A stretch of DNA of 64,000 nucleotides from Corynebacterium sp. p3-SID1056 (GTDB taxonomy: Bacteria; Actinomycetota; Actinomycetes; Mycobacteriales; Mycobacteriaceae): positions 310,001 through 374,000 of the forward strand of contig NZ_JALXXL010000001.1 in assembly GCF_025152525.1 (NCBI RefSeq). Reading direction: 5' to 3'. Position 1 is the stretch's first letter. Each line of letters starts with the position of its first letter. The translations under genes were made by a program, and so were the position numbers. Shown here piece by piece: positions 7,289-19,953 of the stretch. The notes below the pieces were generated by a model. It ran no database searches, was not told the origin of the DNA, and worked only from the letters and a program-made list of their open reading frames with translations.

Positions 7289-9412
7289 ATGGCGCACTCT
7301 GTAGAGATGCCCGAGCTGGGCGAGTCTGTCACCGAAGGCACGATTACCACGTGGCTGAAGGAAGTCGGCGATACCGTCGAGGTCGACGAGCCGCTGCTCG
7401 AGGTCTCCACCGACAAGGTCGACACCGAGATCCCCTCCCCCGTTGCGGGCGTGCTGATTGAGGTCAAGGCTGAAGAAGACGACACCGTCGAGGTCGGCGA
7501 GGTCATCGCCATCATCGGCGAGGATGGCGAAGAGGCCCCGGCAGGCGACGAGAAGGCTGACAAGGATTCGGACGAGGCCGAGGACTCGGAAGACGCTGAA
7601 GACGCTGAGGACGAGGCTCCGGCCGAGGAGAAGAAGGACGCCAAGTCCGCACCGAAGTCCTCCGGTTCCGCAACGGACGTGGAGATGCCGGAGCTCGGCG
7701 AGTCCGTCACCGAGGGCACCATTACCACCTGGCTGAAGGAAGTCGGCGACGAAGTTGAGGTCGACGAGCCGCTGCTCGAGGTCTCCACCGACAAGGTCGA
7801 CACCGAGATCCCGTCCCCGGTTGCGGGCACCCTGGTTGAGGTGCTGGCAGAGGAAGACGACACCGTCGAGGTCGGCGAAGTCATCGCGCGCATCGGCGAC
7901 GCGGATGCGGCTGCTTCCGACGACGCTGATGACTCCGTCGACTCTGACGACTCCGTCGACACAGACGACACCGACGAGGCGGAAGAGAAGAAGGAAGAGG
8001 CTCCGAAGCAGGAGAAGAAGTCCTCCGGCTCCGGCGCTGGTACCAAGGTGGAGATGCCGGAGCTCGGCGAGTCCGTCACCGAGGGCACCATTACCACCTG
8101 GCTGAAGGAAGTCGGCGACGAAGTTGAGGTCGACGAGCCGCTGCTCGAGGTCTCCACCGACAAGGTCGACACCGAGATCCCGTCCCCGGTTGCGGGCACC
8201 CTGGTGAAGATCCTCGCCGAGGAAGACGACACCGTCGAGGTCGGCGAGGCGATCGCCGTGATCGGTGACGCTGACGCTGCCGAGGAACCCGCCGAAGAGG
8301 CAGACGAGAAGGACGAAGCGAAGGCTGAGGAGCCCGCCGAGGAGCCGAAGGAGGAGCCCAAGGAAGAGGCACCGAAGCAGGAGGCACCGAAGCAGGAGAG
8401 GAAGGCCGAGAAGGCTGACAAGTCCGCTGCGTCCTCCGAGAAGCTGAACAACCGCGGCGGCGACGTCCCGTACGTCACCCCGTTGGTCCGCAAGCTGGCC
8501 GACAAGCACGGTGTTGACCTCAACCAGGTCGAGGGCACCGGCGTCGGCGGCCGTATCCGGAAGCAGGACGTGCTCGCGGCGGCCAACGGCGAGTCTGGTG
8601 CCGCTTCCGATTCCGCAAAGGATGCGAAGCCGGCCGCGAAGGGCGCTCGCGCCAACTGGTCCACCAAGTCCGTGGACCCGGCCAAGCAGGAGCTGATCGG
8701 CACCACGCAGAAGGTCAACCGCATCCGCGAGATCACCGCGGCGAAGATGGTCGAGTCCCTGCAGACCACTGCGCAGCTCACCCACGTCCAGGAGGTCGAC
8801 GTCACCCGCGTCGCCGAGCTGCGCAAGAAGTTCAAGCCGGCTTTTGTGGACAAGCACGGCGTGAACGTGACCTACCTCGCGTTCTTCGTCAAGGCGGCGG
8901 CCGAGGCGCTGGTCTCCCACCCGAACGTCAACGCGTCCTACAACGCTGAGACCAAGGAGATCACCTACCACGAGGACGTCAACATCGGTGTTGCGGTGGA
9001 TACCCCGCAGGGCCTGCTCGTGCCGGTGATCAAGAAGGCACAGGACCTGAACCTCGCCGAGATCGCGAAGGCGATCGCGGACCTGGCAGACCGTGCGCGC
9101 AACAAGAAGCTGCGCCCGGACGACCTGACGGGTGCGACCTTCACCGTGACCAACATCGGTTCCGAGGGCGCGATGCTGGATACCCCGATCCTGACCCCGC
9201 CGCAGGCCGGCATCCTGGGTACCGCCACGATCGAGAAGCGTCCGGTCATCGTCACCGAGGACGGCATCGACTCGATCGCGATCCGCCAGATGTGCTACCT
9301 GCCGTTCACCTACGACCACCAGCTGGTCGACGGTGCTGACGCAGGCCGCTTCGTCACCACGATCAAGGACCGCATCGAGGTCGGCGACTTCGAGTCCGAT
9401 CTGGACCTCTAA
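7289..9412 (+). CDS. sucB: Dihydrolipoamide acyltransferase (E2) with three lipoyl domains
   Basis: 707 aa. Three N-terminal lipoyl domains carry the lipoylated lysine in VSTDKVDTE at K43, K169 and K292, separated by acidic Ala/Glu/Asp/Lys linkers. A peripheral subunit-binding domain (about 395-430, YVTPLVRKLA) and a catalytic acyltransferase domain follow, with DHQLVDG and catalytic His near residue 677. In corynebacteria the E2 of this locus serves the pyruvate dehydrogenase and, with OdhA, the 2-oxoglutarate dehydrogenase supercomplex, so aceF is an equally good name. Lipoyl domains 2 and 3 are identical over 158 bp of DNA. A strong terminator follows. The lipoyl attachment enzymes are encoded 4.5 kb downstream. 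Confidence 0.93.
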   Translation: MAHSVEMPELGESVTEGTITTWLKEVGDTVEVDEPLLEVSTDKVDTEIPSPVAGVLIEVKAEEDDTVEVGEVIAIIGEDGEEAPAGDEKADKDSDEAEDSEDAEDAEDEAPAEEKKDAKSAPKSSGSATDVEMPELGESVTEGTITTWLKEVGDEVEVDEPLLEVSTDKVDTEIPSPVAGTLVEVLAEEDDTVEVGEVIARIGDADAAASDDADDSVDSDDSVDTDDTDEAEEKKEEAPKQEKKSSGSGAGTKVEMPELGESVTEGTITTWLKEVGDEVEVDEPLLEVSTDKVDTEIPSPVAGTLVKILAEEDDTVEVGEAIAVIGDADAAEEPAEEADEKDEAKAEEPAEEPKEEPKEEAPKQEAPKQERKAEKADKSAASSEKLNNRGGDVPYVTPLVRKLADKHGVDLNQVEGTGVGGRIRKQDVLAAANGESGAASDSAKDAKPAAKGARANWSTKSVDPAKQELIGTTQKVNRIREITAAKMVESLQTTAQLTHVQEVDVTRVAELRKKFKPAFVDKHGVNVTYLAFFVKAAAEALVSHPNVNASYNAETKEITYHEDVNIGVAVDTPQGLLVPVIKKAQDLNLAEIAKAIADLADRARNKKLRPDDLTGATFTVTNIGSEGAMLDTPILTPPQAGILGTATIEKRPVIVTEDGIDSIAIRQMCYLPFTYDHQLVDGADAGRFVTTIKDRIEVGDFESDLDL
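7679..7836 (+). repeat. Direct repeat copy 1 (lipoyl domain 2 of E2)
   Basis: 158 bp identical base for base to 8048-8205, an offset of exactly 369 bp (123 codons). It encodes the core of the second lipoyl domain. Lipoyl domain 1 has the same protein motif but different synonymous codons. Confidence 0.95.
8048..8205 (+). repeat. Direct repeat copy 2 (lipoyl domain 3 of E2)
   Basis: Second copy of the 158-bp perfect repeat. Identity stops right after ACCCTGGT, where the domains diverge (GTTGAGGTG versus GAAGATCCT). Confidence 0.95.
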
Positions 9413-9433
9413 ACCCTCGACCTAAGAGAACTA

Positions 9434-9471
9434 CGGCCCGCTTCCCCCACTCCGGGGAGGCGGGCCGTTTC
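9434..9471 (+). terminator. Rho-independent terminator after the E2 gene
   Basis: A 14-bp stem (9434-9447 with 9454-9467, one G-T pair, outer CGGCCCG/CGGGCCG) with a 6-nt loop and a short TTT tail. It ends the E2 transcript and separates it from gcvP. Confidence 0.8.
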
Positions 9472-9531
9472 GCGTACCCAGGCTAAATCCTCCGGCTCGA
9501 GCGTAGTTCTTAGCACGCCCGCATCGCACCT

Positions 9532-9537
9532 TATACT
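9532..9537 (+). promoter_or_regulatory. -10 box of the gcv operon promoter
   Basis: TATACT at 9532-9537 with a weak -35 candidate TTAGCA (9510-9515, 16-bp spacer). The predicted start near 9544 gives a leader of about 30 nt before the TTG start, too short for a glycine riboswitch. Confidence 0.5.
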
Positions 9538-9575
9538 GGCTAGTGTTTGGCACCACTTCGACCAAGGAGCGCGTT

Positions 9576-12410
<2,835 letters not shown>

Positions 12411-12422
12411 GGAGAACCACCA

Positions 12423-13499
12423 ATGCCACAGACTCCACTGCATGCCACGCACGAAAAGCTCGGCGCGAGCTTCACCGATTTCGGTGGCTGGGAGATGCCG
12501 CTGAAGTACGGCTCCGAATTAGAGGAGCACCGCGCCGTACGCTCCGCCGTGGGCATCTTCGATTTGTCCCACATGGGTGAAATCAGCGTTCAGGGCCCCG
12601 ACGCCGCCGCCTTTTTGGACTACGCCCTGATCTCCAACTTCTCCGTGTTGAAGGAGGGCAAGGCGAAGTACTCCATGATCGTTGCCGAAGACGGCGGCAT
12701 CATCGACGACCTGATCACTTACAAGTTCAGCGACAACCACTTCATGGTGGTGCCCAACGCCGCGAACACCGCCGCCGTGTGGGCCGCGTTTGAGTCGCGC
12801 AAGGGCGACTTCGAGGTGCAGCTGACCAACAACTCCGAGGCGTTCGCGCTCGTCGCCGTCCAGGGCCCCGGTTCGCTCGCCGCGCTGCAGCCATTGCTTA
12901 GCGACGACGCGTCCACCCTTTCCTACTACTCCGGGTCCTGGATGACGCTCGACGGCATCGAGATCTTCGTCGCCCGCACCGGATACACCGGCGAAGACGG
13001 CTTCGAGCTGTTCTGCGCCCGCAAAGACGCGCAGAAGGTGTGGGACGCCGTGATCGGCTGCGGCACCCCGTGCGGTCTGGCCTCGCGCGATTCCCTGCGC
13101 CTGGAGGCGTCCATGCCGCTGTACGGCAACGAGCTGTCGACCGAGATCACCCCGGTCGAGGCTGGCATGGGCCGCGCCTTTGCCAAGAAGGAAGCCGACT
13201 TCGTGGGCAAGGAGGCACTTGCCGGCCGCGAGCCGGAGGTGGTCATTGCCGGGCTGACCTCCGAGCAGCGCCGCGCCGCCCGCGCCGGTGCCGAGATCTA
13301 CCTGCCGGGCGAGTCCGGCGCGAAGATCGGCGTGGTGACCTCCGGGCAGCCCTCGCCGACGCTCGGCTACCCTGTTGCCTTGGCGCACGTCGCGCCGGAG
13401 CACGCGGAAGTTGGGACGGACGTGGAAATTGACATCCGCGGGCGTCGCTATCCGTTTACTATCGTTACGACCCCGTTTTACTCCCGAAAGGACGCCTAA
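12423..13499 (+). CDS. gcvT: Aminomethyltransferase, T-protein of glycine cleavage
   Basis: 358 aa. The start ATG follows AAGGAG overlapping the gcvP stop. Transfers the methylene group from aminomethyl-lipoyl GcvH to tetrahydrofolate and releases ammonia. The N-terminus LHATHEKLGASFTDFGGWEM and the motif FDLSHMGEISVQGPDA are typical of GcvT, as are ARTGYTGEDGFE and LEASMPLYGNEL further on. Length matches the family. The gcvH start codon lies 1 bp after its stop, so the genes are translationally linked. Confidence 0.95.
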   Translation: MPQTPLHATHEKLGASFTDFGGWEMPLKYGSELEEHRAVRSAVGIFDLSHMGEISVQGPDAAAFLDYALISNFSVLKEGKAKYSMIVAEDGGIIDDLITYKFSDNHFMVVPNAANTAAVWAAFESRKGDFEVQLTNNSEAFALVAVQGPGSLAALQPLLSDDASTLSYYSGSWMTLDGIEIFVARTGYTGEDGFELFCARKDAQKVWDAVIGCGTPCGLASRDSLRLEASMPLYGNELSTEITPVEAGMGRAFAKKEADFVGKEALAGREPEVVIAGLTSEQRRAARAGAEIYLPGESGAKIGVVTSGQPSPTLGYPVALAHVAPEHAEVGTDVEIDIRGRRYPFTIVTTPFYSRKDA

Positions 13500-13500
13500 C

Positions 13501-13893
13501 ATGGCACTGCAGAAGGACTTCTACTACTCCGAGGACCACGAGTGGATCAACGTCGCCCCCGACGCCGCAGTGGGCAATTCTGTGCGCGTAGGCATCACCG
13601 ACGTCGCCGCTGAACGCCTGGGCGAGATCGTCTTTGCCGAGCTGCCGCAGGTCGGCGACACCGTCACCGTCAACGAGCAGTGCGGCGAGGTGGAGTCCAC
13701 CAAGTCCGTCTCCGACCTGTTCTCGCCGGTCACCGGCACCGTCACCGCCGTCAACGAGGACATCGACGGCGCCTACGAGGCCATTAACGACGACCCCTAC
13801 GGCGCCGGCTGGCTCTTCGAGGTCGAGGTTGAGGCCGTCGGCGAGCTCATGACCGCCGACGAGTACGCCGCCAAAAACGGCGTCGAGGGCTAA
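13501..13893 (+). CDS. gcvH: Glycine cleavage system H protein
   Basis: 130 aa, the usual length. The lipoylated lysine is K68 in the motif [11 protein letters not shown]. The N-terminus ([11 protein letters not shown]) and C-terminal [10 protein letters not shown] are family signatures. The protein shuttles the aminomethyl and hydrogen intermediates between P, T and L proteins. It is one of the lipoylation targets encoded here, together with the three lipoyl domains of E2, and lipB follows 37 bp downstream. Confidence 0.96.
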   Translation: MALQKDFYYSEDHEWINVAPDAAVGNSVRVGITDVAAERLGEIVFAELPQVGDTVTVNEQCGEVESTKSVSDLFSPVTGTVTAVNEDIDGAYEAINDDPYGAGWLFEVEVEAVGELMTADEYAAKNGVEG

Positions 13894-13930
13894 GCACCTC
13901 TTTGTTCACGCGGGGCTAAAATGCGAAAGC

Positions 13931-14719
13931 ATGACAGCCCCGCGTGACCCATTTTTCCCGGCCGACAAATCCATCCGCGCTGACGCTTCCGCCCCACTGG
14001 ATGTGCGAGAGCTCGGCGTCGTGCCCTACCAGGAAGCCTGGGACCTGCAGGCGGAGCTTGCCGCCAAGCGCGCGGCAGGCGAGGTCGGCGACACCGTGCT
14101 CGTGCTCGAGCACCCGTCGACCTTTACCGCCGGCAAGCGCACCCAGCCCGAGGACATGCCGGAGGCCGACTACCCCGTGCCGGTGGTCAAGGTCGACCGC
14201 GGCGGGCGCATCACCTGGCACGGCGAGGGCCAGCTCGTGGTCTACCCCATCATCAAGCTCGCCGAACCGGTCGACGTGGTCGACTACGTCCGCCGCCTTG
14301 AAGAGGCCATCATCGAAACGGTGCGCGAGGCCGGCGTGACCACCGCAGGCCGCATCGACGGCCGCTCCGGCGTGTGGGTCCCCCACACCACTCGCGCCGC
14401 CGACACACGCGCCCCGAAACGCGACCGGAAAGTCGCCGCGCTCGGCATCCGCATCACCCGCGGGGTGACCATGCACGGTCTAAGCATCAACTGCGACAAC
14501 ACTCTTGACCACTACGCGCACATCGTTGCCTGCGGCATCGACGACGCAGACGTGACCACAATGAGTTTGGAGCTGGGCACCGACGTGCGGGCGTCGGCAA
14601 TCGCCCCGCGGCTCATCCACCACCTCGACCGCGCGCTGTCCGGCGAACTGACCGTGGCAAACCACACCTTCGCCACCGCCCCAGATCCCACGAAAGGCCT
14701 GAAGAAACGGCCGCGCTAA
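13931..14719 (+). CDS. lipB: Octanoyl-[acyl carrier protein]:protein N-octanoyltransferase
   Basis: 262 aa. Moves octanoate from acyl carrier protein to the target lysine of lipoyl domains, the first step of lipoate assembly. The catalytic Cys is in IVACGI (C201) and the partner Lys in KVAALGIRI (K167). [18 protein letters not shown] is the family signature. There is a short insertion rich in Thr/Arg just before the Lys motif. TAAAAT (13917-13922) lies 8 nt before the ATG, suggesting an extra leaderless transcript inside the operon. lipA follows. Confidence 0.94.
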   Translation: MTAPRDPFFPADKSIRADASAPLDVRELGVVPYQEAWDLQAELAAKRAAGEVGDTVLVLEHPSTFTAGKRTQPEDMPEADYPVPVVKVDRGGRITWHGEGQLVVYPIIKLAEPVDVVDYVRRLEEAIIETVREAGVTTAGRIDGRSGVWVPHTTRAADTRAPKRDRKVAALGIRITRGVTMHGLSINCDNTLDHYAHIVACGIDDADVTTMSLELGTDVRASAIAPRLIHHLDRALSGELTVANHTFATAPDPTKGLKKRPR

Positions 14720-14752
14720 CGAGTGCTTGACACGTCCGTTAACGTAGGGGGC

Positions 14753-15796
14753 GTGACTGTAGCACCAGATGGTAGAAAACTCCTCCGCATCGAGAAGCGC
14801 AACGCGCAAACCCCGATCGAGTCCAAACCGCGGTGGATCCGCAACCAGGTCAAGACGGGCCCCGAGTACGAGGACATGAAGCAAAAGGTCAAGGGTGCAG
14901 GCCTGCACACCGTGTGCCAGGAGGCCGGCTGCCCCAACATCCACGAATGCTGGGAATCCCGCGAGGCGACCTTCCTCATCGGCGGCTCCCGCTGCTCGCG
15001 GCGCTGCGATTTCTGCGACATCGCCTCCGGCAAGCCCGACCCGCTCGACCGCGACGAGCCGCGCCGCGTGGCCGAAGAGGTCCGGGGAATGAACCTGAAC
15101 TACTCCACCATCACCGGCGTGACCCGCGACGACCTCGACGACGAGGGCGCCTGGCTCTACGCCGAAGTCGTGCGCAAAATCCACGAGCTCAACCCGCACA
15201 CCGGCGTGGAGAACCTCACCCCCGACTTCTCCGGCAAGCCCGACCTGCTCCAGGAAGTCTTCGAGGCCCGCCCCGAGGTGTTCGCGCACAACGTGGAGAC
15301 GGTTCCGCGCATCTTCAAGCGCATCCGCCCGGCCTTCCGCTACGACCGCTCGCTGGACGTGATCCGGCAGGCACGCGACTTCGGCCTCATTACCAAGTCG
15401 AACCTCATCCTCGGCATGGGCGAGACCCGCGAGGAAATCCTCGAGGCCCTGGGCGATCTTGTCGACGCCGGCTGCGACATCATCACCATCACGCAGTACC
15501 TGCGCCCGGGCCCGACCTACCACCCGATCGACCGCTGGGTAAAGCCCGAGGAGTTCATCGAGTACCGCGACGCCGCCTACGACATGGGCTTCGCCGCCGT
15601 CATGTCCGGCCCGCTCGTGCGCTCCTCTTACCGCGCCGGCAAGCTCTACGTCCAGGCGATGGAGCATCACGGCCGCGAGCTGCCAGAAAACCTCAAGCAC
15701 TTGAAGGAAACCTCCGCCGGCGAGACGACGCAGGAAGCATCCACCCTGCTGAAGAAGTACGGCGCTTCCGAGGACCACCCGGTAGTGACCCGCTAA
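14753..15796 (+). CDS. lipA: Lipoyl synthase, radical SAM
   Basis: 347 aa from the GTG at 14753, giving [19 protein letters not shown], which matches the N-terminus of mycobacterial LipA. A longer start at 14723 is possible. Inserts two sulfurs into protein-bound octanoate. The auxiliary cluster cysteines are C55, C60 and C66 ([12 protein letters not shown]). The radical SAM cluster is CSRRCDFC (C81, C85, C88). The C-terminal RSSYRAG provides the serine ligand. TAACGT (14740-14745) is 7 nt before the GTG, compatible with leaderless initiation. Confidence 0.95.
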   Translation: MTVAPDGRKLLRIEKRNAQTPIESKPRWIRNQVKTGPEYEDMKQKVKGAGLHTVCQEAGCPNIHECWESREATFLIGGSRCSRRCDFCDIASGKPDPLDRDEPRRVAEEVRGMNLNYSTITGVTRDDLDDEGAWLYAEVVRKIHELNPHTGVENLTPDFSGKPDLLQEVFEARPEVFAHNVETVPRIFKRIRPAFRYDRSLDVIRQARDFGLITKSNLILGMGETREEILEALGDLVDAGCDIITITQYLRPGPTYHPIDRWVKPEEFIEYRDAAYDMGFAAVMSGPLVRSSYRAGKLYVQAMEHHGRELPENLKHLKETSAGETTQEASTLLKKYGASEDHPVVTR

Positions 15797-15840
15797 GGGC
15801 CCTTTTTGCGGCCCCGCGCGGGCCCATTAACATAAGCGGC

Positions 15841-16629
15841 ATGGCGAAGCAGGATGATAAGGTGGCCGCGAAGGCCGCCAAGAAGCAACAGCGCGAGGCG
15901 AAACGCGCCAAGAGCAAGCAGACGCGCAGCCAGGTGTGGCAGGCGTTCAAGATGCAGAAGGAGCGCGACAAGGCGCTCATCCCCATCATGGTCGGGTCCG
16001 TCCTCGGTATGGGTCTTCTGTTCTTCCTCATTGGCCTGATCTGGGACGGCCAGTGGTTCATGCTGGTCCTCGGCCTGATCCTCGGCGCAGTGCTGGCGAT
16101 GTGGCTGTTTTCCCGCCGACTGGAAAAGTCGATGTACGACCAGGTCGGCGACACCCCCGGCGCGGCCGGCTGGACGCTGGAGAACATGCGCAACACCATG
16201 GGCATCGTCTGGATCACTAAGACGGGCGTGCAGGCCAATACCCACATGGACACCATCCACCGCGTGGTGGGCAACCCCGGCGTGGTGCTTGTCGGCGAGG
16301 GCAACCCCAACCGCCTGAAGTCCATGATGGCCAAGGAGCACAAGCGCGTCGACCGCCTGCTGGCGGGCGTGCCGATCCACGAGGTCTACGCCGGCGACGG
16401 CGAGGGGCAGGTCCCCGTGCGCAGCCTGCAGAAGCACCTGCTGAAGATGCCGAAGAACTACAAGAAGGACGAGGTCTACTCGCTCAACGCCAAGCTGGAG
16501 GCGATGGACTCCCGCAAGGGCCCCGGCCAGGTCAACGGCCTGCCGGGCGGCCCGATGCCGCGCCAGGCGCAGAACATGGCGGGCATGAACCGCCGCATGC
16601 GCCGCATGCAGCAGCGCAAGGGCAAGTAA
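15841..16629 (+). CDS. DUF4191 family membrane protein
   Basis: 262 aa, function unknown, in the place of Rv2219 after lipA. The first 45 residues are lysine and arginine rich. Two membrane segments follow at about 50-70 (IPIMVGSVLGMGLLFFLIGL) and 75-95. The rest is cytoplasmic and ends in a Met/Arg/Gln-rich tail (MNRRMRRMQQRKGK). TAACAT (15828-15833) lies 7 nt before the ATG, so the mRNA is probably leaderless. The next gene starts directly at the base after this stop. Confidence 0.85.
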   Translation: MAKQDDKVAAKAAKKQQREAKRAKSKQTRSQVWQAFKMQKERDKALIPIMVGSVLGMGLLFFLIGLIWDGQWFMLVLGLILGAVLAMWLFSRRLEKSMYDQVGDTPGAAGWTLENMRNTMGIVWITKTGVQANTHMDTIHRVVGNPGVVLVGEGNPNRLKSMMAKEHKRVDRLLAGVPIHEVYAGDGEGQVPVRSLQKHLLKMPKNYKKDEVYSLNAKLEAMDSRKGPGQVNGLPGGPMPRQAQNMAGMNRRMRRMQQRKGK

Positions 16630-17877
16630 GTGGATGCCGAGGCCAGCGCGGCGCTCCGTTTGGGGTCGCTGCTTTTGACCTCCGGCGCGCCGGCCTACCG
16701 GGTGATCCGCGCCGTCAAGCGCTGCGCCCGCGCGCTCGGCTTTGACGACGCCGACATGATCGTCGGCCTCGACACCCTCACCTGTACCTTCCACCGCGGC
16801 GAGCGTTTTCGCACCCTGGCGGCGGTGCTGCCGGTACCGGGTGTGAACGCCTCACGGATTGAGGCGCTCGAAAACTTCAGCCGCCACGACTTACACCAAT
16901 ATGTCACCGCGGCGCAGGTCGAGACAATGCTCGACGAGATCGAGGCGATCCCCTCGCCGCGCTGGAGCGCTCCGGGCAGCGCCCTCGCCGCGGGCCTGGC
17001 TTGCGGCGGTTTCGCCATTTTGAACCACTTTTCGCTGCTCACCGCGGCACTCGTCGTGCTCGCGGCGGGTGCGGGCCAGTATGTGCGCCAGCGGCTTGCC
17101 GCGAAGCACATGCTGCAGCTGGGCGTGGTGATGCTCGCCGGTGCGGCCTCCACCGCCATCTTCCTCGTGCTCTCGCTCGCCATCCCGGGCGCGGACACGC
17201 AGCTTGCGGCCGGTTTCGTCCCGGCGATCCTCTACCTCATCCCCGGGTTCCCGCTGTTCGTCGCGATGAATGACCTGTCGCGTTTCGATTTCAGCGCCGG
17301 CATCGCGCGGCTGTGTTTCGCCCTCGAGGTGATCGTCACGATGATGCTCACCGTCGCGGTCATCGCCATGATCACCGACGCTCCCCCGCCACCGCTTGTC
17401 GACGCCGCCGTCGCCCCCAGCTTCTACGCCGCCGCGGCGGTCGCCAGCTTCCTCAGCGTCGGCGGTTTCGCGATTTTATTCAACGCGTCGAAGCGCATGG
17501 CGTTGCTCGCCGCCTCGCTCGGCACGGTGGCCAACATCTTAAGGCTCGTGCTGCTGCACGCCGGAGTGAAGTTCTTCCTCGCGTGCTTTTTGGGCACGCT
17601 GACCATCGGGCTGCTCGGCTGGGCGCTCGGCAGGCGCTTCTTCGTGCCGCGCTCGACCGTGACCATCCCGGCCACCGTGGTGATGATCCCCGGCACCACG
17701 ATCTACGCCGCGATGCAGCAGCTGACCTCCGGTGATGTCACCGGCGGCATTTCCGCAACCACGGAGGTCGTGCTCGCCGTGCTCTTCCTCGCCGGCGGGC
17801 TGACGGTTGCGCGTCTGTGCACAGACCGCAACTGGGCCTTCCAGCGGCACATCGACTTCCGCACGGACTTGAGCTAG
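16630..17877 (+). CDS. Threonine/serine exporter family protein (ThrE-like)
   Basis: 415 aa, GTG start immediately after the previous TAA. The N-terminal 110 residues are the cytoplasmic ThrE domain (LLTSGAPAYRVIRAVKRCARALG; TCTFHRGERFRTL). About ten hydrophobic segments follow, the last ones forming the second ThrE-type membrane domain with AMQQLTSGDV. ThrE of C. glutamicum exports threonine and serine with proton exchange. This protein is a fused two-domain relative, but at 415 aa it is shorter than ThrE itself, so the substrate is inferred. Its stop overlaps that of the convergent RDD gene by 4 bp. Confidence 0.82.
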   Translation: MDAEASAALRLGSLLLTSGAPAYRVIRAVKRCARALGFDDADMIVGLDTLTCTFHRGERFRTLAAVLPVPGVNASRIEALENFSRHDLHQYVTAAQVETMLDEIEAIPSPRWSAPGSALAAGLACGGFAILNHFSLLTAALVVLAAGAGQYVRQRLAAKHMLQLGVVMLAGAASTAIFLVLSLAIPGADTQLAAGFVPAILYLIPGFPLFVAMNDLSRFDFSAGIARLCFALEVIVTMMLTVAVIAMITDAPPPPLVDAAVAPSFYAAAAVASFLSVGGFAILFNASKRMALLAASLGTVANILRLVLLHAGVKFFLACFLGTLTIGLLGWALGRRFFVPRSTVTIPATVVMIPGTTIYAAMQQLTSGDVTGGISATTEVVLAVLFLAGGLTVARLCTDRNWAFQRHIDFRTDLS

Positions 17878-18350
17878 CCGCGGATCACCGTCGTGTTGGT
17901 GGCGCGGTCGTGCATGCCGCGCCCATCCGCGTCCACGATCGCCGCAGGCAGCACAAAACCGGTCAGCACGGTACGCAGCGCCGCGCGCCACAACCCGACC
18001 GGTTCGGCGGCGTCGATGCGCGCCACCCCCATACCGAGCATCGCCATGCCGGGCGTGCGCGCCATGAGCCAGCCGGTCAGAATGCCCAGCACGATCCACA
18101 CAAAGTAGGTCACGGTGGCGGTGTCGCCGAGCGCGTGCGTTTGCGACGTGATCAGCGCCGCGATTCCCCAGGAGATGCCCCAATCGATGAGCACTCCGCA
18201 CGCGCGCCGCATGACCGACGCCTGCGAGCCCGCCCCCTGCTCCGGCAAGCCCAAGGACTGCCCCGGATAGTCCGGGACCGTGTCATCGCCGGAGAACTGA
18301 TTTGGCATCTCGGGGCCATTGCGCCAATCGCGTCGCTGTGATCTCGCCAT
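17874..18350 (-). CDS. RDD family membrane protein
   Basis: 158 aa from the ATG at 18350 (MARSQRRDW). The N-terminal 45 residues are hydrophilic, followed by the RDD signature region ([19 protein letters not shown]), two to three membrane helices and a conserved [20 protein letters not shown] segment. RDD proteins are poorly characterised membrane proteins; some act in cation/proton exchange. The gene diverges from glnA and, in Mycobacterium, an RDD gene also lies beside glnA1. Its stop overlaps the thrE-like stop. Confidence 0.85.
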   Translation of the reverse strand: MARSQRRDWRNGPEMPNQFSGDDTVPDYPGQSLGLPEQGAGSQASVMRRACGVLIDWGISWGIAALITSQTHALGDTATVTYFVWIVLGILTGWLMARTPGMAMLGMGVARIDAAEPVGLWRAALRTVLTGFVLPAAIVDADGRGMHDRATNTTVIRG

Positions 18351-18468
18351 GGGCACTAAGCCTAGCCGTGGCCAGAGGGAGGCGAAAATGGGCGGGTGCA
18401 CATTTCGGGGCCATGGTTCTACTAAACTTGTGGGCGTTCAGATTTTCGCCCCTTTAAGGAGAGCACAC

Positions 18469-19905
18469 GTGTCTTTCGAAAATATCGAGGACGTCACAAA
18501 ATTTATCGCCGACGAGGAAGTCGAATTCGTAGACGTCAGGTTCACCGACGTTCCCGGCCGCGAACACCACTTCTCCATCCCGGCATCCATGTTCGACGAG
18601 GAAGTTATGGAAGAAGGCCTCGCCTTCGACGGCTCCTCCATTAAGGGCTTTACCACCATCGAAGAGTCCGACATGACGCTCATGCCGGACCTGGCCACCG
18701 CCAAGCTCGACCAGTTCCGCGAGGCGAAGACGCTGAACGTGAAGTTCTTCGTCAACGATCCCTTCACTCACGAAGCATTCTCCCGCGACCCGCGTAACGT
18801 GGCGCGCAAGGCGGAGGACTACTTGGCGTCGACAGGCATTGCAGATACCTGCAGCTTCGGTGCCGAGGCCGAGTTCTACCTCTTCGACTCCATCCGCTAC
18901 GAGGCGGAAGGCCACCGCGCCTTCTACGAAGTCGACGCCGAGGAAGGCTGGTGGAACCGCGGCAAGGAGCGCGACGCCGACGGCGAGCCGAACCTGGGCT
19001 ACAAGAACCGCTGGAAGGGCGGCTACTTCCCCGTCGCCCCGCACGACAAGACCGTCGACGTGCGCGACGCGATGGTGCGCAACCTGGATGCTGCCGGTTT
19101 CCACATCGAGCGCTTCCACCGCGAGGTCGGCAACGGCGGCCAGCAGGAAATCAACTACCGCTTCAACACCCTGCTGCACGCGGCCGACGACCTGCAGGAC
19201 TTCAAGTACATCATTAAGAACACGGCAGTCCAGTTCGGCAAGACCGCAACGTTCATGCCGAAGCCGCTCGCCGGTGACAACGGCTCCGGCATGCACGCCC
19301 ACCAATCCCTGTGGAAAGACGGCGAGCCGCTGTTTTACGACGAGTCCGGCTACGGCGGCCTCTCTGATATCGCCCGCTGGTACATCGGCGGCATCCTCGA
19401 GCACGCCGGCGCGGTGCTCGCGTTTACCAACCCGACGCTGAACTCGTACCACCGCCTCGTCCCCGGCTTCGAGGCCCCCATCAACCTGGTGTACTCGCAG
19501 CGCAACCGCTCCGCCGCGATCCGCATCCCGATCACGGGCACCAACCCGAAGGCCAAGCGCATTGAGTTCCGCGCCCCGGACCCGTCGGGCAACCCTTACT
19601 TCGGTTTCGCCGCCATGATGATGGCCGGCCTCGACGGCGTGAAGAACCGCATCGAGCCGCACGCGCCGGTGGACAAGGACCTCTACGAGCTGCCGCCGGA
19701 AGAAGCCAAGGAGATCCCGCAGGCGCCGACCTCGCTCGAGGCGTCGATCGCGGCGCTGGAAGCCGACCACGACTTCCTCACCGAGGGCGACGTGTTCACT
19801 GACGACCTCATCGAGACCTACATCAAGCTCAAGCGCGAAGAGGAAATCGCGCCGGCGCAGCTGCGCCCGACGCCGCTCGAGTTCGAGATGTACTACGACT
19901 GCTAA
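18469..19905 (+). CDS. glnA: Glutamine synthetase type I
   Basis: 478 aa from a GTG at 18469, preceded by AAGGAGAG at 5 nt. This start gives [20 protein letters not shown], as in other actinobacterial GlnA. Makes glutamine from glutamate, ammonia and ATP as a dodecamer. Visible signatures are DGSSIKGF near the N-terminus, the catalytic [10 protein letters not shown], the ATP-binding [14 protein letters not shown] and the adenylylation loop DLYELPPEE, whose Tyr is the target of GlnE (encoded at 34.2-37.3 kb). A terminator follows directly. Confidence 0.96.
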   Translation: MSFENIEDVTKFIADEEVEFVDVRFTDVPGREHHFSIPASMFDEEVMEEGLAFDGSSIKGFTTIEESDMTLMPDLATAKLDQFREAKTLNVKFFVNDPFTHEAFSRDPRNVARKAEDYLASTGIADTCSFGAEAEFYLFDSIRYEAEGHRAFYEVDAEEGWWNRGKERDADGEPNLGYKNRWKGGYFPVAPHDKTVDVRDAMVRNLDAAGFHIERFHREVGNGGQQEINYRFNTLLHAADDLQDFKYIIKNTAVQFGKTATFMPKPLAGDNGSGMHAHQSLWKDGEPLFYDESGYGGLSDIARWYIGGILEHAGAVLAFTNPTLNSYHRLVPGFEAPINLVYSQRNRSAAIRIPITGTNPKAKRIEFRAPDPSGNPYFGFAAMMMAGLDGVKNRIEPHAPVDKDLYELPPEEAKEIPQAPTSLEASIAALEADHDFLTEGDVFTDDLIETYIKLKREEEIAPAQLRPTPLEFEMYYDC

Positions 19906-19924
19906 ACCGCGCGCGTAAGCAAAG

Positions 19925-19953
19925 ACCCCGAGGGTGTGTCCCTCGGGGTTTCC
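19925..19953 (+). terminator. Rho-independent terminator after glnA
   Basis: A 10-bp perfect stem (ACCCCGAGGG / CCCTCGGGGT) with a 5-nt loop followed by TTTCCTT. Because the stem is symmetric it may also serve the convergent AhpD-like gene. Confidence 0.85.

Noticed and set aside
7255-9319. Long minus-strand frames with Ser-rich or repetitive products
   Set aside because: Antisense of the E2 gene; their repeats only mirror the lipoyl domain repeats and linkers.
9413-9575. Glycine riboswitch before gcvP
   Set aside because: The predicted leader is only about 30 nt and no tandem aptamer-like sequence is present; the region before it is the E2 terminator.
14723-14752. Longer lipA start at GTG 14723
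   Set aside because: The extra ten residues do not resemble LipA, while the start at 14753 matches known N-termini and has a leaderless -10 box.
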